This document shows, piece after piece, positions 13,701 to 28,700 of a stretch of 64,000 bases of DNA. Within the stretch, counting starts at the first letter, position 1. Every line of letters starts with the position of its first letter. The notes below the pieces were generated by a model, which saw only the letters and a list, made by a program, of their open reading frames with translations, did no database searches and was not told the origin of the DNA. Position numbers and translations under genes: made by a program. The DNA lies in the NCBI GenBank assembly GCA_905250115.1, contig CAJNOI010000238.1, positions 1-64,000 of the forward strand. The letters run 5' to 3'. The DNA is from Adineta steineri (taxonomy: Eukaryota > Rotifera > Eurotatoria > Adinetida > Adinetidae).

Positions 13701-16700
13701 TGTTCTAATGATATTTTCTCTAAATTTGTATCACTCAAACATAAATGTTCGACATCTTTAGACACAGTAATAAAATCAAACATTGTCTCAAGAAATGATA
13801 CATTTGACTGCTTTAATCGATTATCATCAAGAATATGTTGTAATGGATAATGAGAATGTTGAAGAATCGATAAACATTTATCGCGTACATATTTGACTAC
13901 TTCATCAAATGACCAACGGGGATCAAGCTCAACACGAAATGGTAATGTTGAAACAAACATTCCTATCATATTCACTAATTCACTTCGGTATCGATTAGCA
14001 TTGATAGAAGAAATACATAAATCAGTCTCACCATGAGTTAATTTGAACAGAAATACATAAAATATGGATAATCCAAGTTGAAAGAGTGTGAGATGATGTG
14101 ATGATGCATAATTTAGAAATGATGTGCATATTTCATCATCAAAAGCGATTTGAGCTGAAGAAGCTAAACCTGATCGTTGTTGATTAGTTGATGAACGTTG
14201 TCGATCAGATGGTAATGATAATGAATATTTGATATTGTATCTTTCAATTTGAGAGTGCCAAAATTCACGAGATAATGACATATCCATGATATGTTCATGG
14301 ACAGAATAGTCAATGTATTGTAATGAGTTTTCATCTATAGAGAACAAGTCATCGGATTGATAAGCAAAAGAAAGATCATGAAGAAAGATTGATACAGATG
14401 CTCCATCAAACACTGCATGATGAATACTAATCAATATGTGATCATTTTCACTCAATAGATCATCATTCTTATATGAGATGCTATCTTGAGATTGATGATA
14501 ATGACGAAGAATATGACAACGTATAACATGTCCTTTTGATAAATCAAATAAATCAACTTGATTTAATATTTCTGTGATAATATCATTCATATGACGACGA
14601 TCATTATTATGAATATTAACAATTGTCAATCCATATGATTTCATATCATCCTGGAGAATGATATTTGCATCTAAACAGTGTTGTATGATATTGTTCTTTG
14701 TATCATCAATATAAAGTGCTGTTCGAAGAATATTATGTTTTGTGATAACACTTTGAAATGCATGATATAATCGAGTAATTGACACATGATCATTCATAGA
14801 TGATATACGATAAAGTAATGGAATAACATACATATTCTTCATGGTTGTTTTGTTGGATGAAAACCGAATTTGTTCATCTAAATAGATTCGTTCTTGTGCA
14901 AATGATGCTCGAGCTAGAATGAGAAAGAAAGAGATGAATATGTAGTTGATGATCATATCTAGTACAAATTGTTTTGTTTACCTTGAGTGAGATATAATGA
15001 CGACCACAGATAGTCATCGAGAGTATGGATGGTATTGATAGATTGCTGAATGAGTTGAGCATGATGAATAATCGTTGGATATTGAAATAAGTTGAATATT
15101 GAAAGAGTGTTTGTATCTAAATGAAATTCGATCTTATATCGATGAAAAAGTTGCATCATAAGTAACGAATGACCACCAATAGTAAAGATATTTGTATCAA
15201 TTGATATTTGATTATGTTTGAATATCTCACACCAGATGCGATAAATACTAATTTCAATATCATTTGTTGGCGGTAGTAATTCGATATTGTTTACGAGATG
15301 TATTGGTGAGAAGTGAGGTAATGGAAGAAGTTTTCGATCTATTTTTCCATTTGCATTCAGAGGTAATTTCTCAAGAATAATGAAGAAAGATGGAATCATA
15401 TGTGGTGGTAGATGAGATTGACAATGTTCTCGTAATAGTGTTTCATCAATGTCAAAACTTTGCACATAAGCAACTAAATGATCATCATTCCATTTCATGA
15501 CAACACAAGCTGAAATCGATGTTTGAAGTAAGCATTGTTCGATTTCACTAAGTTCAATTCGTTGTCCATGTAGTTTGATTTGATGATCTTTTCTTCCTTG
15601 ATAATGAATTAGTCCATTGTTATCCATTGTAACAAGATCACCTGTGCGATAGTATAGTTCACCATCTATTTCAAGAAGAGCTTTTGCAGTTAAATCATCA
15701 CGTCCAATGTAACCAGCAAAGACACCCACTCCACCAATAAACAATTCAGCTTCTTCTCCGATCGCTGTTGGCTCCAAAAAAATGTCTAGAACCTTGTATT
15801 GTTCGTTGGCCAGAACTCTACCAAGAGGAATCTTGCTCCCAACAGATGCGGTGTCGATACGATGACATATTGAGACAATGGTACATTCAGCCGGTGCATA
15901 TATATTATGCATATAATACTTACTTTTAATATGGTTTCTGAGACGGTGAACGAGTTTTAGTGAAAATGGTTCACCTAGAAGGACAAGAGAAAGTTCTAAT
16001 ATCACCTTTAGTACGCTTTACTAACCGCCAATACAAAGTGATCGCACAGATGACAAAGGATAGTGATTGGAATGAGCAAGAAAATCGCATAAATGATTTA
16101 AGAAGGTTGGAACAGGTGCAAGGCATGTGATCTGTTTATGTTCCAGTGTGTGAGCAAAATATTCAAAATCCATATTGCCGTATGGATGTAACATCACAAC
16201 AGTCGCGGACGAAAGTAAACTACCCATGATTTCCATGACATGTACATCGTATGTCGAAGCACATATCTGTGCAACAACATCTTGCTCGTTTAATACATCA
16301 GCATTCTGTATAGAATGTACAAAATTTGTGAAGTTTCGATGCCGTGTTTGAGCCTATAACAAAGTGAAACACTGAAAAAGATACTTTAGAAAATGCAGGA
16401 AACATACTGCTTTTGGTGTTCCAGTTGAACCACTTGTAAAAATAATGTACGCGACGTCCTCTGATACTGTTCTAACTTTTTCCAGTCGGATCACATCAAT
16501 AACACATCCAGTGACATGACTCGTTAATACTGAATCTATATCAAATGCAACAGTGTCATAATTGAATTTAGTCTTAGTCAAATCATGAACAAGAACAAGA
16601 CGACTTTGAGTTTGTTGTGTGAGTGCATTTAAACGATGTTGTGGATCTCGAGGTGATAATGGACAATAAACACCACCAGCCATCTCAATTGCCATAATAC

Positions 16701-19700
16701 CAATCACCTAGTCAAAATCAATCTCAAACTCACATCAATAGTCACTTCTCTCGATTAACTTACCATTGATAAACTTCTCTCAACACATTGACACACGATC
16801 TCACCTGGAGAAACATGATATTCATTAACTAGAGTTAACGATAAGACTTGGACATAATGCAAGAGTTCACAATATGTTAATGATTGTTCATCGAGTTCAA
16901 CAGCTAGTTTTTGTGGATGTTTCATTACTTGATATACAAACTCATGATGGATACAAGTGAGAGAAGATGAAAATGGTATTTGTGTATTGTTCAAAGATTG
17001 CATTAGATATTGTTCGTTTGATAATGTTAATGATAATTCATAAATAGGTTTGTTTATTTGACTGTGCATAATAGATGCAGATAATTGATTGAAGATGAAA
17101 TGAAATCGTTGTGAAATCTTCTCCGCTGTCTCTCGATTAAATAAGTCAAGTGATGCCTTGATTGTACATGACAGTTGATTCATGTTCAAATCATGATAGA
17201 TAGAAAGAGAGAAGTCGGACATACTTAATATCTCATCTTCATTAATATTGAATGAGAAAGATCCTGGAACAAGTTGAGAATCACCAATGATGATTGATTT
17301 GTTGCTCATGTATGATATAAATTCCAGAGATGTATCCAAAAATGCATACTTGGAAATATGTGCATGTTGATTGAGAATATGTTGTAATGGAAAATATGAA
17401 TATTTCATACTCTTTGTTGATATTTCTTGAACATGTTTGAGTAATTGATGAAAAGACCAATGAGGATCTAGTTGACATCGTAATGGAATGACATTCTCAA
17501 ACAATCCAATGATTGACTTGAGTTCATCTCTGTATCGATTGTTATTGATGTTCATAGCCAGACATAGATCTGTTTGTCCATTAGTTAGTTTAAATAGAAA
17601 GATGAAATAAATAGTAAATGTGAGATGTTCAATTGATATGTTGTTCAATGATGCATGTGTAACGAAGTCATATAAGAGATCTTGACCAAAATCAAAAGAA
17701 ATAGATGTTGCATAACAAGTTCGATGTTCATTTGCAAGACGATATCGATCAAATGGTAATGATAATGGTTGATCAAGTTTACAATCATGAAGAACATCAA
17801 GCCAAAACATACTTGCACCAGTCATTGACATTTGTTGCTCAATAACAGCATCTATTATATAATCAAAGAAAATAATATATTAAAGAAGAGAAAAGTAGAA
17901 GTAGTATTTATATTTACAATCGAGATAACGAAGATTAGTGTTGTCATCATATAATAATTGACCTGCAGTATATGCTTGATTAAGATCATGAAAAAATATA
18001 TTCATTGATGAATAATCAAATACAGCATGATGAAAATTAAAGATGATTACATCTGTATCAGAAAGAAGATGATTTGAGGAGATTCGTTTGTAATAAACAA
18101 TATGACATCGAAAAACAAGACCTTGATCAAGATTGAAAAGTTGAGGATTATATTTTTCTTCATGTATGATATGACTGAGTTGTTCATGGGTTGTATAAGC
18201 GCTTTCAATAAATGTAAAAAGTTGTCTACTATGATCGTTTGTATCAATGATTTGTTGCATGAGTTGATTGTTTTGTGTAGGTAATATGATTGATGTTCGA
18301 AGCGAATGGTGTTTTTTCATGATTAGTCGAATAGCATGACGAAGATGTTGTATTGGTAAAGTATGATGTGAGTGTAGATGGTAAACAAAGGACATGTTAT
18401 AGACTGGTACTTGTGTTATGTAACGAGTGAAATGAATAGATTCATTGCGCCATAGGCGAATTTGTGCAAATGATGCTGGTGCTATATGAAAGAGAAAGCA
18501 ATGAAATAATGATTAATGATATTGCTTGTGAAATCTATTTTGTGTAAGTTTTAATCTTTATCGAATCACTCTACGAATGAAAATTTTAAAGAGTATAGCT
18601 AATGTTGTTGTTTGCGAGAGGCATGTATGCTGTCATATCGATCATTGATTAGAAACTTGAAATAAATGAACAAATGAATTAGGGCGTCATGAAGTTTTTT
18701 GATACGTCACCGTTGCATTTTATTTTTAATGCTTTAGTGTTTCTAACCGCTGACCTAAAGAATTTTTTTAAACAAAATAGCAACTTTTCAGAAAAACGTT
18801 TTGAAAATTGAATGACATTTAAGAATGATAGAAAACGTTTGTAAATAGATATGTTGTATTAGTTAATGTGAAAGGCAGAGATGTCCATCGGTGACATAGA
18901 TGCTTATTTTAAGCGGAAAAATGACGCTTCGATCAGAAATGCTAGTTTTCAGAGTGAAAAGGACACAAATCGTAGAATATTTTACACCATTACATAGTCA
19001 TCTATAGGAAAACCATCTGGAATAATTAATTCAAATTGATATATAGGCGAAAAGTCTTGAGAGTGAGTGTGGGTATCTATATGAATAAAGAATGCATGTT
19101 CACATCCACCCACAGTCACACGCTCATCCTATGGTTGAGCACCGCTTCTCGGATAATCTGAGCAGTATAAAAATATATCTTCGGTGATATCTCTGTAGAA
19201 CTTATTCATTGCCAATATAAGTGTTCATTAGGAAAAACTTTATATGTACTGAAACATACCTTCGTTTATAATATGTGGTTGTCGACAAAAGATAACATCT
19301 TCCATTTCTTGAATTTCTTCTGGTAGAATAAGACTAATTTTCGATATAGATGTAACACATGTATCATCTCGATTAATAGCTTGATTCGATGAAAAAACTT
19401 GTTGAAAACAATATTCTAATCTTTGACCTATATTTGTAACTGTAATTTCATCAAATAAATCATGTGAACAAGTTAAACGGAATGATAATCTATTATTTTC
19501 CAATATTCGATTATAGACAAACATTAACATGAAATCAAACTTAGCCACTTCAAACGATTGTTCTAATGACACGTGTTTAAAAGCTGCTCCATCTAAATAT
19601 ACTTCATCGTTGTGTGATGATATAGTTATAAAGTCATACATTGTTTCGAGAAATGAAATGTTTGATTGATCAATATGTAAATTGGCAAGAATATGTTGAA

Positions 19701-22700
19701 GCGGATAATAAGAATGTTCAAGAATTGATAAACATTTTTCTCGTACATTTTCAACAAGATCATCAAATGACCAATGAGGATCAAGTTGAACACGATATGG
19801 TAATGTTGAAACAAACATTCCCATTATATTCTGTAGCTCAGTTTTATGTCGATTGGCATTAAGACAAGAAATACATAAATCATTATCACCATGTGTTAAC
19901 TTGAAAAGAAAAGCATATAACATAGTTAAACCTAACTGAAATGGTGTCACATGATGCATAGAAGCATAATCAAGAAATGATTGTGAAATCTCGTTGTCAA
20001 AAGAGATTTGAGTGATACAAGCAGAGCTCGATCGATGATCATTAGACACACGTTGTCGATCAACTGGTAATAATAATCGATATACCAAATTGTATTCTTC
20101 TAATTGTAAATACCAAAACTCACGAGATATTGTCATATCCATTAGACGTTCATGTATACTATAATCAATATATTGCAATGATTCATCATCTTCTATTAAT
20201 ATTGCATTAGTATTATAAGCAAAACATAGATCATTGAAAAAGATGGAACGACTTGATCGATCAAATGCTGCATGATGAAAAGCAGTGAGGAGAACATCAG
20301 AATTCATTATGAGTTCATTATTATTTTCATTTTCATTTAATGATATTCGATGTCTCAGAATTTCAGCATGAAAAACATGACCAGTTGATAAATCAAAGAG
20401 ATTAGGATTAATAGTTGTTTGATAAATAATGTCTTGAAGTTCATTTTCATTTTTAAATGTTCGATTCAGAGTTATTGTGAGTGTTTTATGTATATCTGTA
20501 ATGCATTGTTTCAAACTACTATTATCATTGTTAAACATAAGAGATGTACGTAATATTTTATGTTTATCCAAAACATATCGAAATGCTTGTAATAAGCGAT
20601 TTAATGATAATGATCCTTGAACAACTTGTAAAGTAATCAGTTCATTATAGACAGCAATATCACCCGAAAAACGAACTTGTTCATCGAGAAAAATACGTTC
20701 TTGAGCAAAAGAGGCAACACCTGTCAATTAAACAATAGAATTTATTTTAATAATTTCTAACTAAATATTTTTACCTTCATTTATATGTAAAGTGTACCAT
20801 TGTGTTGGCTTGATATTATTCATTATAACTGTTTGAAGTAATTGTGAATGCTGACAAATAGTTGGTTGTTGAAGAAATGGAGCAATTGAAAGTGTATGAG
20901 CATCAAAGTTAAATACTGATTGATAATGATGATAAAGTTGAATAAATAATAGTGAATGACCACCAACACTGAAAAAGCTGGCAGTTCTAACAATGTGATT
21001 TTGATTAGAATGAAGAACTTGGCACCAAATAGTGAGTATACGTTCTTCGAACTGATTAAAAGGAGTATCAGATTTATCGGGTGATAATATAGTCGATAAT
21101 GAAAAGTTGGGTGAAGGAAGTTGTTTTCTGTCTACTTTTCCATTTTGATTCAAAGGTAATTTATCAAGAATAATAAAGAAAGATGGAATCATATGTGGTG
21201 GAAGATGAGATTGACAATGTTGACGTAGTTGTTCTTCATTGATATGAGAAGATTGGACATAAGCAACTAAATAATCATCATTCCATTTCATCACAACACA
21301 AGCAGAGATGGATGTGATGTTGAGTAAACATCGTTCGATTTCACCAAGTTCAATTCGTTGTCCATGTAGTTTGATCTGATGATCTTTTCTTCCTTGATAA
21401 TGAAGAAGACCATTGTTATCTATTCTAACAAGATCACCTGTGCGATAAAATAGTTCACCATCTATTTCAATCAGAGCTCGTGCAGTTAAATCATCACGTC
21501 CAAGATAACCAGCAAAGACACCTGCTCCACCCACAAACAGTTCACCTTGTTGACCAGTAACAGACGATTGTAAATATTCATTCATGATCATACAGTGATA
21601 ATTAGAAAGTGGTCTACCAATTGAGACGCTTCGTGTTTCCTCTGTTAGATCTACTTTGTGGAAGGTAGAAACTATAGTTGTTTCAGCTGGACCATATAAA
21701 TTCCACACAGTACAGTTAGTTATACCAGTTTTCACGATTAAGTCGATCAAATGAACAACAAAAGCTTCACCTAAAACAAAGGAAACGTAGTGTAATGAAA
21801 GGTCGAGAGTCACTTTTGATCACTCACCAATACTACAAAGTGATCGCAGATATTTTACAGCATCTACTTTCTCGTTCTGTTCGATAAAAACGAAAAAATT
21901 ATGTAGAAAACTTGGTACCGTATGTATATACGTGATCTCTTTGTCCTGTAACACTTCGGATAAATAATGAAAATCAATAGTTCCACCCGGATGAAGCATA
22001 ATCAATGTACCTCCAAGCAACAATGTACCAAGTATTTCTTGAACATGAATATCGAATGAACATCGTGTCATTTGTACAACTATATCGTCGTTATTCAATG
22101 AGTTAATATAAGCCAAAGAATTGATACAATCAATAAAGTTCTTATGTCGAACTTGAACCTACCAAATAGAATGACAATATATCAGATATTAGAAAATGAA
22201 GTGAAAGCGAACCGCTTTGGGTATTCCAGTCGAACCACTAGTGAAAATAATGTACGCTATCTCTTCACCTTTCACTATCACACTTGAAAGACAGTTGTAA
22301 TCCATGTCACAGTTCAGATCATGAATAATTAATATTGAATCAATATCAAGCACAACAATTTCATCATCGAATTTTATCTTAGTTAAATGATGAGCAAGAA
22401 CAAGACGGCTTTGGATTTGCTCTACGAGTGCATGCAGCCTTTGTTGTGGATCTCGAGGTGACAATGGACAATAAACACCACCAGCCATCTCAATCGCCAT
22501 TATACCAATCACCTAGTCAAACATCAATCTCAAACTTTCATCAATAGTTATTTCTCCTGATCAACTTACCATTGACAGACTTCGCTCAACACATTGACAC
22601 ACAGCCTCACCTGGAAACATATGATATTCATTAAGAAGAGTCAAAGATAATACTTGAACATAATATAACAGTTCACAATATGTTAATGATTGGTCATCGA

Positions 22701-25700
22701 GTTCAACTGCTAGTTTTTGTGGATGTTTCATTACTTGATATACAAATTCATGATGAATACAAGTGAGAGGAGATGGAAATGATATTTGTGTATTGTTCAA
22801 TGATTGTAAAAGTAATTGTTCCGTCGGTAATGCTAATTGTACTTCATGGATTGGTTTGTTTATTTGACTTTGAAAAGATGTGAATTGTTGTTGTAACATT
22901 GTCTGTAATCTTTGCGCAATTATACAAACTGTTTCAACATTGAATAAATCAAGTGATGCATTGATTGTACATGAGAATTCATTTAGATTCATATCATGTT
23001 GAAAACTAACAATAAAATCAAATTTACTCATTATTTCATCTTCACTAATCTTAATTGAAAAAGGTAGTAAAGAAAGTCGACTATCACCAATCATTATTTC
23101 ATCTTTCTCATCTTTTATCATAGATGATATGAAATCAGATGATGTGTCAAGAAATACAGGATTTGATATATTGGGATGTTGATTGAGAATACGTTGAAGA
23201 GGAAAATAAGAATACTTCGTACAGTTTATCATATTATCTTGAACATGTTTAGTGACTTTATGAAATGATAAATGAGGATCAAGTTGACATCGCAAAGGTA
23301 TAGCATTCACAAACATTCCAATAATAGAGTTAAGTTCATCTCTATAGCGACCATGTGTATTTATTCCAATGCATAAATCTTTTTCTCCATTTGTTAATCT
23401 GAACAAAAACACATAATAAGTGGCAAGTGCAAGTTGTTCCAGTGATATGCTATTTGATGATGCATGACTAAGAAAGTCATGTGAGAGATCTTGACCAAAA
23501 TCAAATGAGATAGACGTTCCACGACCAGTTCGATGTTCATTTGAGAGACGATATCGATCATATGGTAATGACAAAGGTTGATTAAGTTTACAATTATGAA
23601 GAGCATCAAGCCAAAACATACTTGCACCAGTCATTGACATTTGTTGTTCAATAACAGCATCTACATAATTAAAGAAGAGAATGTATCAGAAGAGAGAAAA
23701 GTAGAAGTAGTATTTATATTTACAATCGAGATATCGTAGAGTAGTGTTGTCATCATATAATAATTGCCCTGTTGTATATGCTTGATTAAGATCATGAAGA
23801 AATATATTCATTGATGGAAAATCGAACAGTGCATGATGAAAGTTAAATATAATTAGATCTTTGTGAGAAAGAAGATGTTTTGAAGAGATTTGTTGATAAT
23901 AAATAATATGACATCGAAAGACAAGACCTTGTGCAAGATCAAAAAGATGAGGATTACGTCTCTCGTCGTGTAAAATCTCATTGAGTTGTTCATCTGTTTC
24001 ATAAGTACTTTCGATGATTGAAAACATATCAGTATAGTAATCTTTTTGTGTAATAACTCGTTGCATAAGTAGATTCTTTTCGATGTCAAAATGAAGTAAT
24101 GTGTGAAGTGAGGGATGTTTGTTAACAGTGAGATGAAGAGCATGACAGAGTTGTTTAATGGATAAAGTATGACCTGATTGAAGACGGTAAACAAAAGGCA
24201 TATTATAGATTGCTATTTGAGGTTTTTCCGGATCGAATCGAATTCTTTCGTCAAGCCATATACGAGCTTGTGCAAATGATGCTGGTGCTAGAATAATGAG
24301 AGCTTAGTGAATTATGATGCAAAAACTGGATATTGAAAGGATATTTCGTATTAATATACTAGTCATTTATCATGTAATCGCCTGTTTAACTGAACAGAAT
24401 CCGATAGAATAACTTTGACTGGAGACTTTTTAGGCGCATTAATAGTACTATATATTAGTTTTATGTTAATGTTTATATAAAAATACGATAATTCGGGATT
24501 CTCGTTAAACTGGCATTAACATAATGCAAGTACTGACGGCTCACTTAACCCTCCGGAGGTGTCCTCGCTTAGTCACACGAACGATGTATGTGGGTCCAAG
24601 TGGACCCACACGTAAATACATAAGGAAAACATGAAAATTCATCTGTATTGTACTATATAAGATAGATCAAGGTCCATATCATGATCTCTTTTCAGCCACT
24701 GATGCATTGATGTGCTTGTAGTATACATAAGATGCTGATTTTTCAAGAAAAAAGAAGGATTACAATTATCGTGAGTAAAAGTTAAGAGAATGGTGAAAAT
24801 ATTTCGATAGATAAATCAAGATAGAGAAACACATTATTCCTTACCAGCAGCAACAAGCTAATCAATCTTCAATAGATAGACCTTCGAAACAATAGAGGGC
24901 ATACGTAATACGAATTAAAATCATCTATATAACACGAATGTTGTCAGAAGGTCCAAACGGACATATACTCTAGTTTTTGACTGCTGACAGTTTGGCAAGA
25001 AATTTCATATGGTTCTTGTGTATCATTAGTAGACTAACGATTAGCGAAAAGATCGTTTCGAATTGCATAGATCTTAAAGTAGAAAAGGGGAATGCGAATT
25101 TTGCAGTACAGACTTTCGCAAGTGACTTTTGGCAATTGCCAAAAGTTGTGTTTTCGCTGGATTTTCGGCAAAATCAAAACTAAACTTTAGGCAATAGGCC
25201 AATAGTCCAGTTTCGTTACGGCGAAAATCCAAAAAAAACAGAACTTTTGGCAATTGCCAAAAGTCACTTGCGAAAGTCTGTACTGCAAAATTCGCGCTGT
25301 TCGTAGAAAAAAACAAAAAAACACTACTGTGGACCTCTTGGACCCCCAAACACCGCCGGAGGGTTAAAAAGGGTAAAATTGTTCACTGTTAGGAATTCAT
25401 CTCTGAGAAATAAAACAGTATTATTTTTTATGAAAGTTGTCAGCATATGCATGTTGCTAATACAAATGCATTGTCAATGCCGAATTATTGTTTTTTTGTA
25501 CTACTAACAGAGAAGAACCGTATAGTTTTGTAAAATTCTAACAGATTGTATTAGTATTTTCTTAATGCGAATACTTTGCTGACAGTCTCACTTGATGCTA
25601 TTGTTGGTTTGATATAAATCTTTCTTGTTCACTGAGTAGATCAAATTTATTTCTCTACCTTATTTAGATGCACTCAAACATTTGATAAATTTATCTATGA

Positions 25701-28700
25701 TGATATGATATCTTTATCGGTCTATTGATTCTGTCTTCTCTATTTCTTCCTTTTATACTTCTTTTATCATATATATCCCATAAGTCACCAAACAATATTA
25801 CAATATACTTAAAATACATATAAGATTACATGATGAAATCGCTGTAGTTATTATATAAAATTTATTTTTAAAATAAATTTATGCGATTCTAATCTTTCGA
25901 CATATATTACTAAATCATTAAAAGCTTTAGTCACTAGTCTGAAACTAAAATCTCTGCAACTGTATTAGGGAATAATCTGAATAAAATAATCATATAAATT
26001 AAGGTGAGTAACTGATAAGAATATGTATAATAAAAGCTTGAACTATAATACATAAATGTAGCATCCCCTATAGCATCATGCAATGATCTGACAGATATCT
26101 AAATAATTTGTATGAGTTATATACTGCCAATATTGGACAATTTTTACAATCTGCACATGTACATCTAATCAGTGAAAACAACAAAAATATCTTTGTATTA
26201 GCTTTATATATAACATCGGGAGAAAACAAAAGCAGACAGAAATGTTTGATGATGGAGAACTATGTAGTGTAGGTATTTCATGACTATACAACCCGGCTAT
26301 GACTCTGAAAAGCTTCTTCCCTGCGATTCTAAATTCGACTGCATGAGTTTTAATTTTCTCACTTCGATCTTATTTTCGACATTCAAAATCTTCTACAATC
26401 TATTACTGATAACTAGTAGTCTATCACATACTTAGTACTTAATTTCCTTAGAAGTTAGAGAGGACTAGTCTCGCCGATGACAAACTCTGGATTTTACCGA
26501 CTCTATTCAATAGTCTGAGTAACTTACATGTGATTTGTTTTCTGGCATGCAATCTACGAGAGTATCTGCGTTCTGAGAGAGTGTCAGTTTATAAATAAAC
26601 AGGCTTATGAAAGATTCTGTTATCATAGTTGTTCTGTTTCTTAAAACATAATACACAACTTTTGAGCAACGGCAAGTGTTATTTTCTGTTCATTAATACA
26701 AAAATACAAGAGTATTCACATATTCAAAGCAAATATTCATCAGAGATCTTTAAAACTTAATTTTGATTTCTCTCCCGAAAAATTTCTCGATAAGTCCGAC
26801 TCGAACTCACTTTCAGTATCTTCGAGCAAATCTCCTTAAACGTTACAAAGCTAGAGCAACTGAAAAAGATAACTTGAGTTACTGATGATCACAACTCATT
26901 TGAACCTCTATTTTCTCATTATTTACTCCGTTAAGATTCATTTAAAAACTGAAAATAGTATCTCTCAGCATTGCATTTTAATGCATATTTCCTATTAAGA
27001 ATTTAACTGACTACTACTTTTTCAAAAAATAGGACAAGCTGCATACAATCATACCTTCATTCACAATATTGTCCAATCGATGAAATACGACTAACTCCAT
27101 TTCTTCCGCTTCATCAGGAAGAATAAGACCAAGCTTGTTAATCGATGAACTCACATTCATCACAAGAGTGTTGCTTGATTGTGTGTGAAACAGTTGCTCA
27201 AACATATATTGAAATCTTTGAGCTATTTTTGAAATAGTTGAGTTTTCAAACAGATCACGCGAACAAACAAAACGACATGATAATCTCTTATTGTCTGATA
27301 ATGGGTTGTATACAAATGTTACTGAGAAATCAAATTTAGACACTTCAAGTGATTGTTCTAATGATATTCGTTCTAAATTTGCAACACCCAAACATAAATG
27401 TCCTATATCTTTTGACACAGTAATAAAATCGAAAACTGTCTCAAGAAATGATATATTCAATTGATTTAATCGATTATCACCAAGAATATGTTGTAATGGA
27501 TAATGAGAATGTTCAAGAATTGATAAGCATTTTTCTCGTACATGTTGAACAAGTTCGTCAAATGACCAATGGAGATCAAGTTCAACACGATTCGGTAATG
27601 TTGAAACAAACATTCCAATTAGATTTTGTAGTTCATTTCGATACCGATTAGCATTAATAGAACCAATACATAAATCAGTCTCACCATGGGATAATTTGAA
27701 TAGAAAGACATAAAATATGGATAATCCAAGTTGAAAATATGTGAGATGATGTGATGATGCATAATTTAGAAATGATGTGCAAAGTTCATTATCAAAAGTA
27801 ATTTCAACTATGGATGCTAAACCTGATCGTTGCTGACTAGTTGATGAACGTTGTCGATCAACAGGTAATGATAATGAACATTCGATATTATACCCTACAA
27901 GTTGAGAATGCCAGAATTCACGAGATAATCTCATATCCATGATATGCTCATGAACAGAATAATCGATATAATTCAATGAGTTATCATTCACAGATACAGA
28001 GTCATCAGATTGATAAGCAAGAGAAAGATCACGAGCGAAGATTGATACTGATGTTCCATCGAACATTGCATGATGAATGGTAAATAGTATTAGATCATCT
28101 TTAGTTAAAAGATTGTTATTGTGGGTGAATGAGTGGTTGGATTGATATTGACGAAGAATATGACAATTAATAACATGTCCTTTTGATAAATCAAATAAAT
28201 CAGCTTGATTTAGTATTTTCCTCACAATTTCATTTTTTCCATGGTCATCATCAGAAATATTTACTACTGAGCATCTATATGTTTGGATATCATCAATCGG
28301 AACACTCGTGTCTTGACAATCTTGTACAATGACACCATCGATATCAAGATAAAGTGCTGTTCGAAGAATAGTATGTTTTGTGATAACACTTTGAAATGCA
28401 TGTTGTAGTCGTGAAATTGATATATGATTATTCACAGATAGAAGACGATAAATTAATGGAATAACATATATGTTAGTATTATTATCGGCTGATGAAAACC
28501 GGATTTGCTCATCTAAGAAAATACGTTCCTGAGCATAAGATACTGGAGCTGAAACGAAGAAATAAAATATTATTTTCAGAAGAAACTATGGAAAGTTGTT
28601 TTACCTTGAGTAAGATATAAAGAAAGCCATCGACAATCGTGAATATTCTGTTTGATATTGCTGATTTGATGAATAAGTTTAGCATGACGAATAATTGTTG

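Larger units (their letters stand above)
24288..27054 (-). other. Long NRPS intron between module 2 C1 and module 3 C2
   Basis: A 2.8-kb intron homologous by eye to the module 5-6 intron at 5356-7231. Most of the extra length is the piggyBac-like element at 24549-25363. I see no host coding content. Small frames near 25.0-25.3 kb come from the element's internal hairpin. Confidence 0.75.

Noticed and set aside
24977..25349. Two small open frames on opposite strands near 25.0-25.3 kb
   Set aside because: They encode the same peptide because they lie on the two arms of the hairpin; they are shadows of the repeat.
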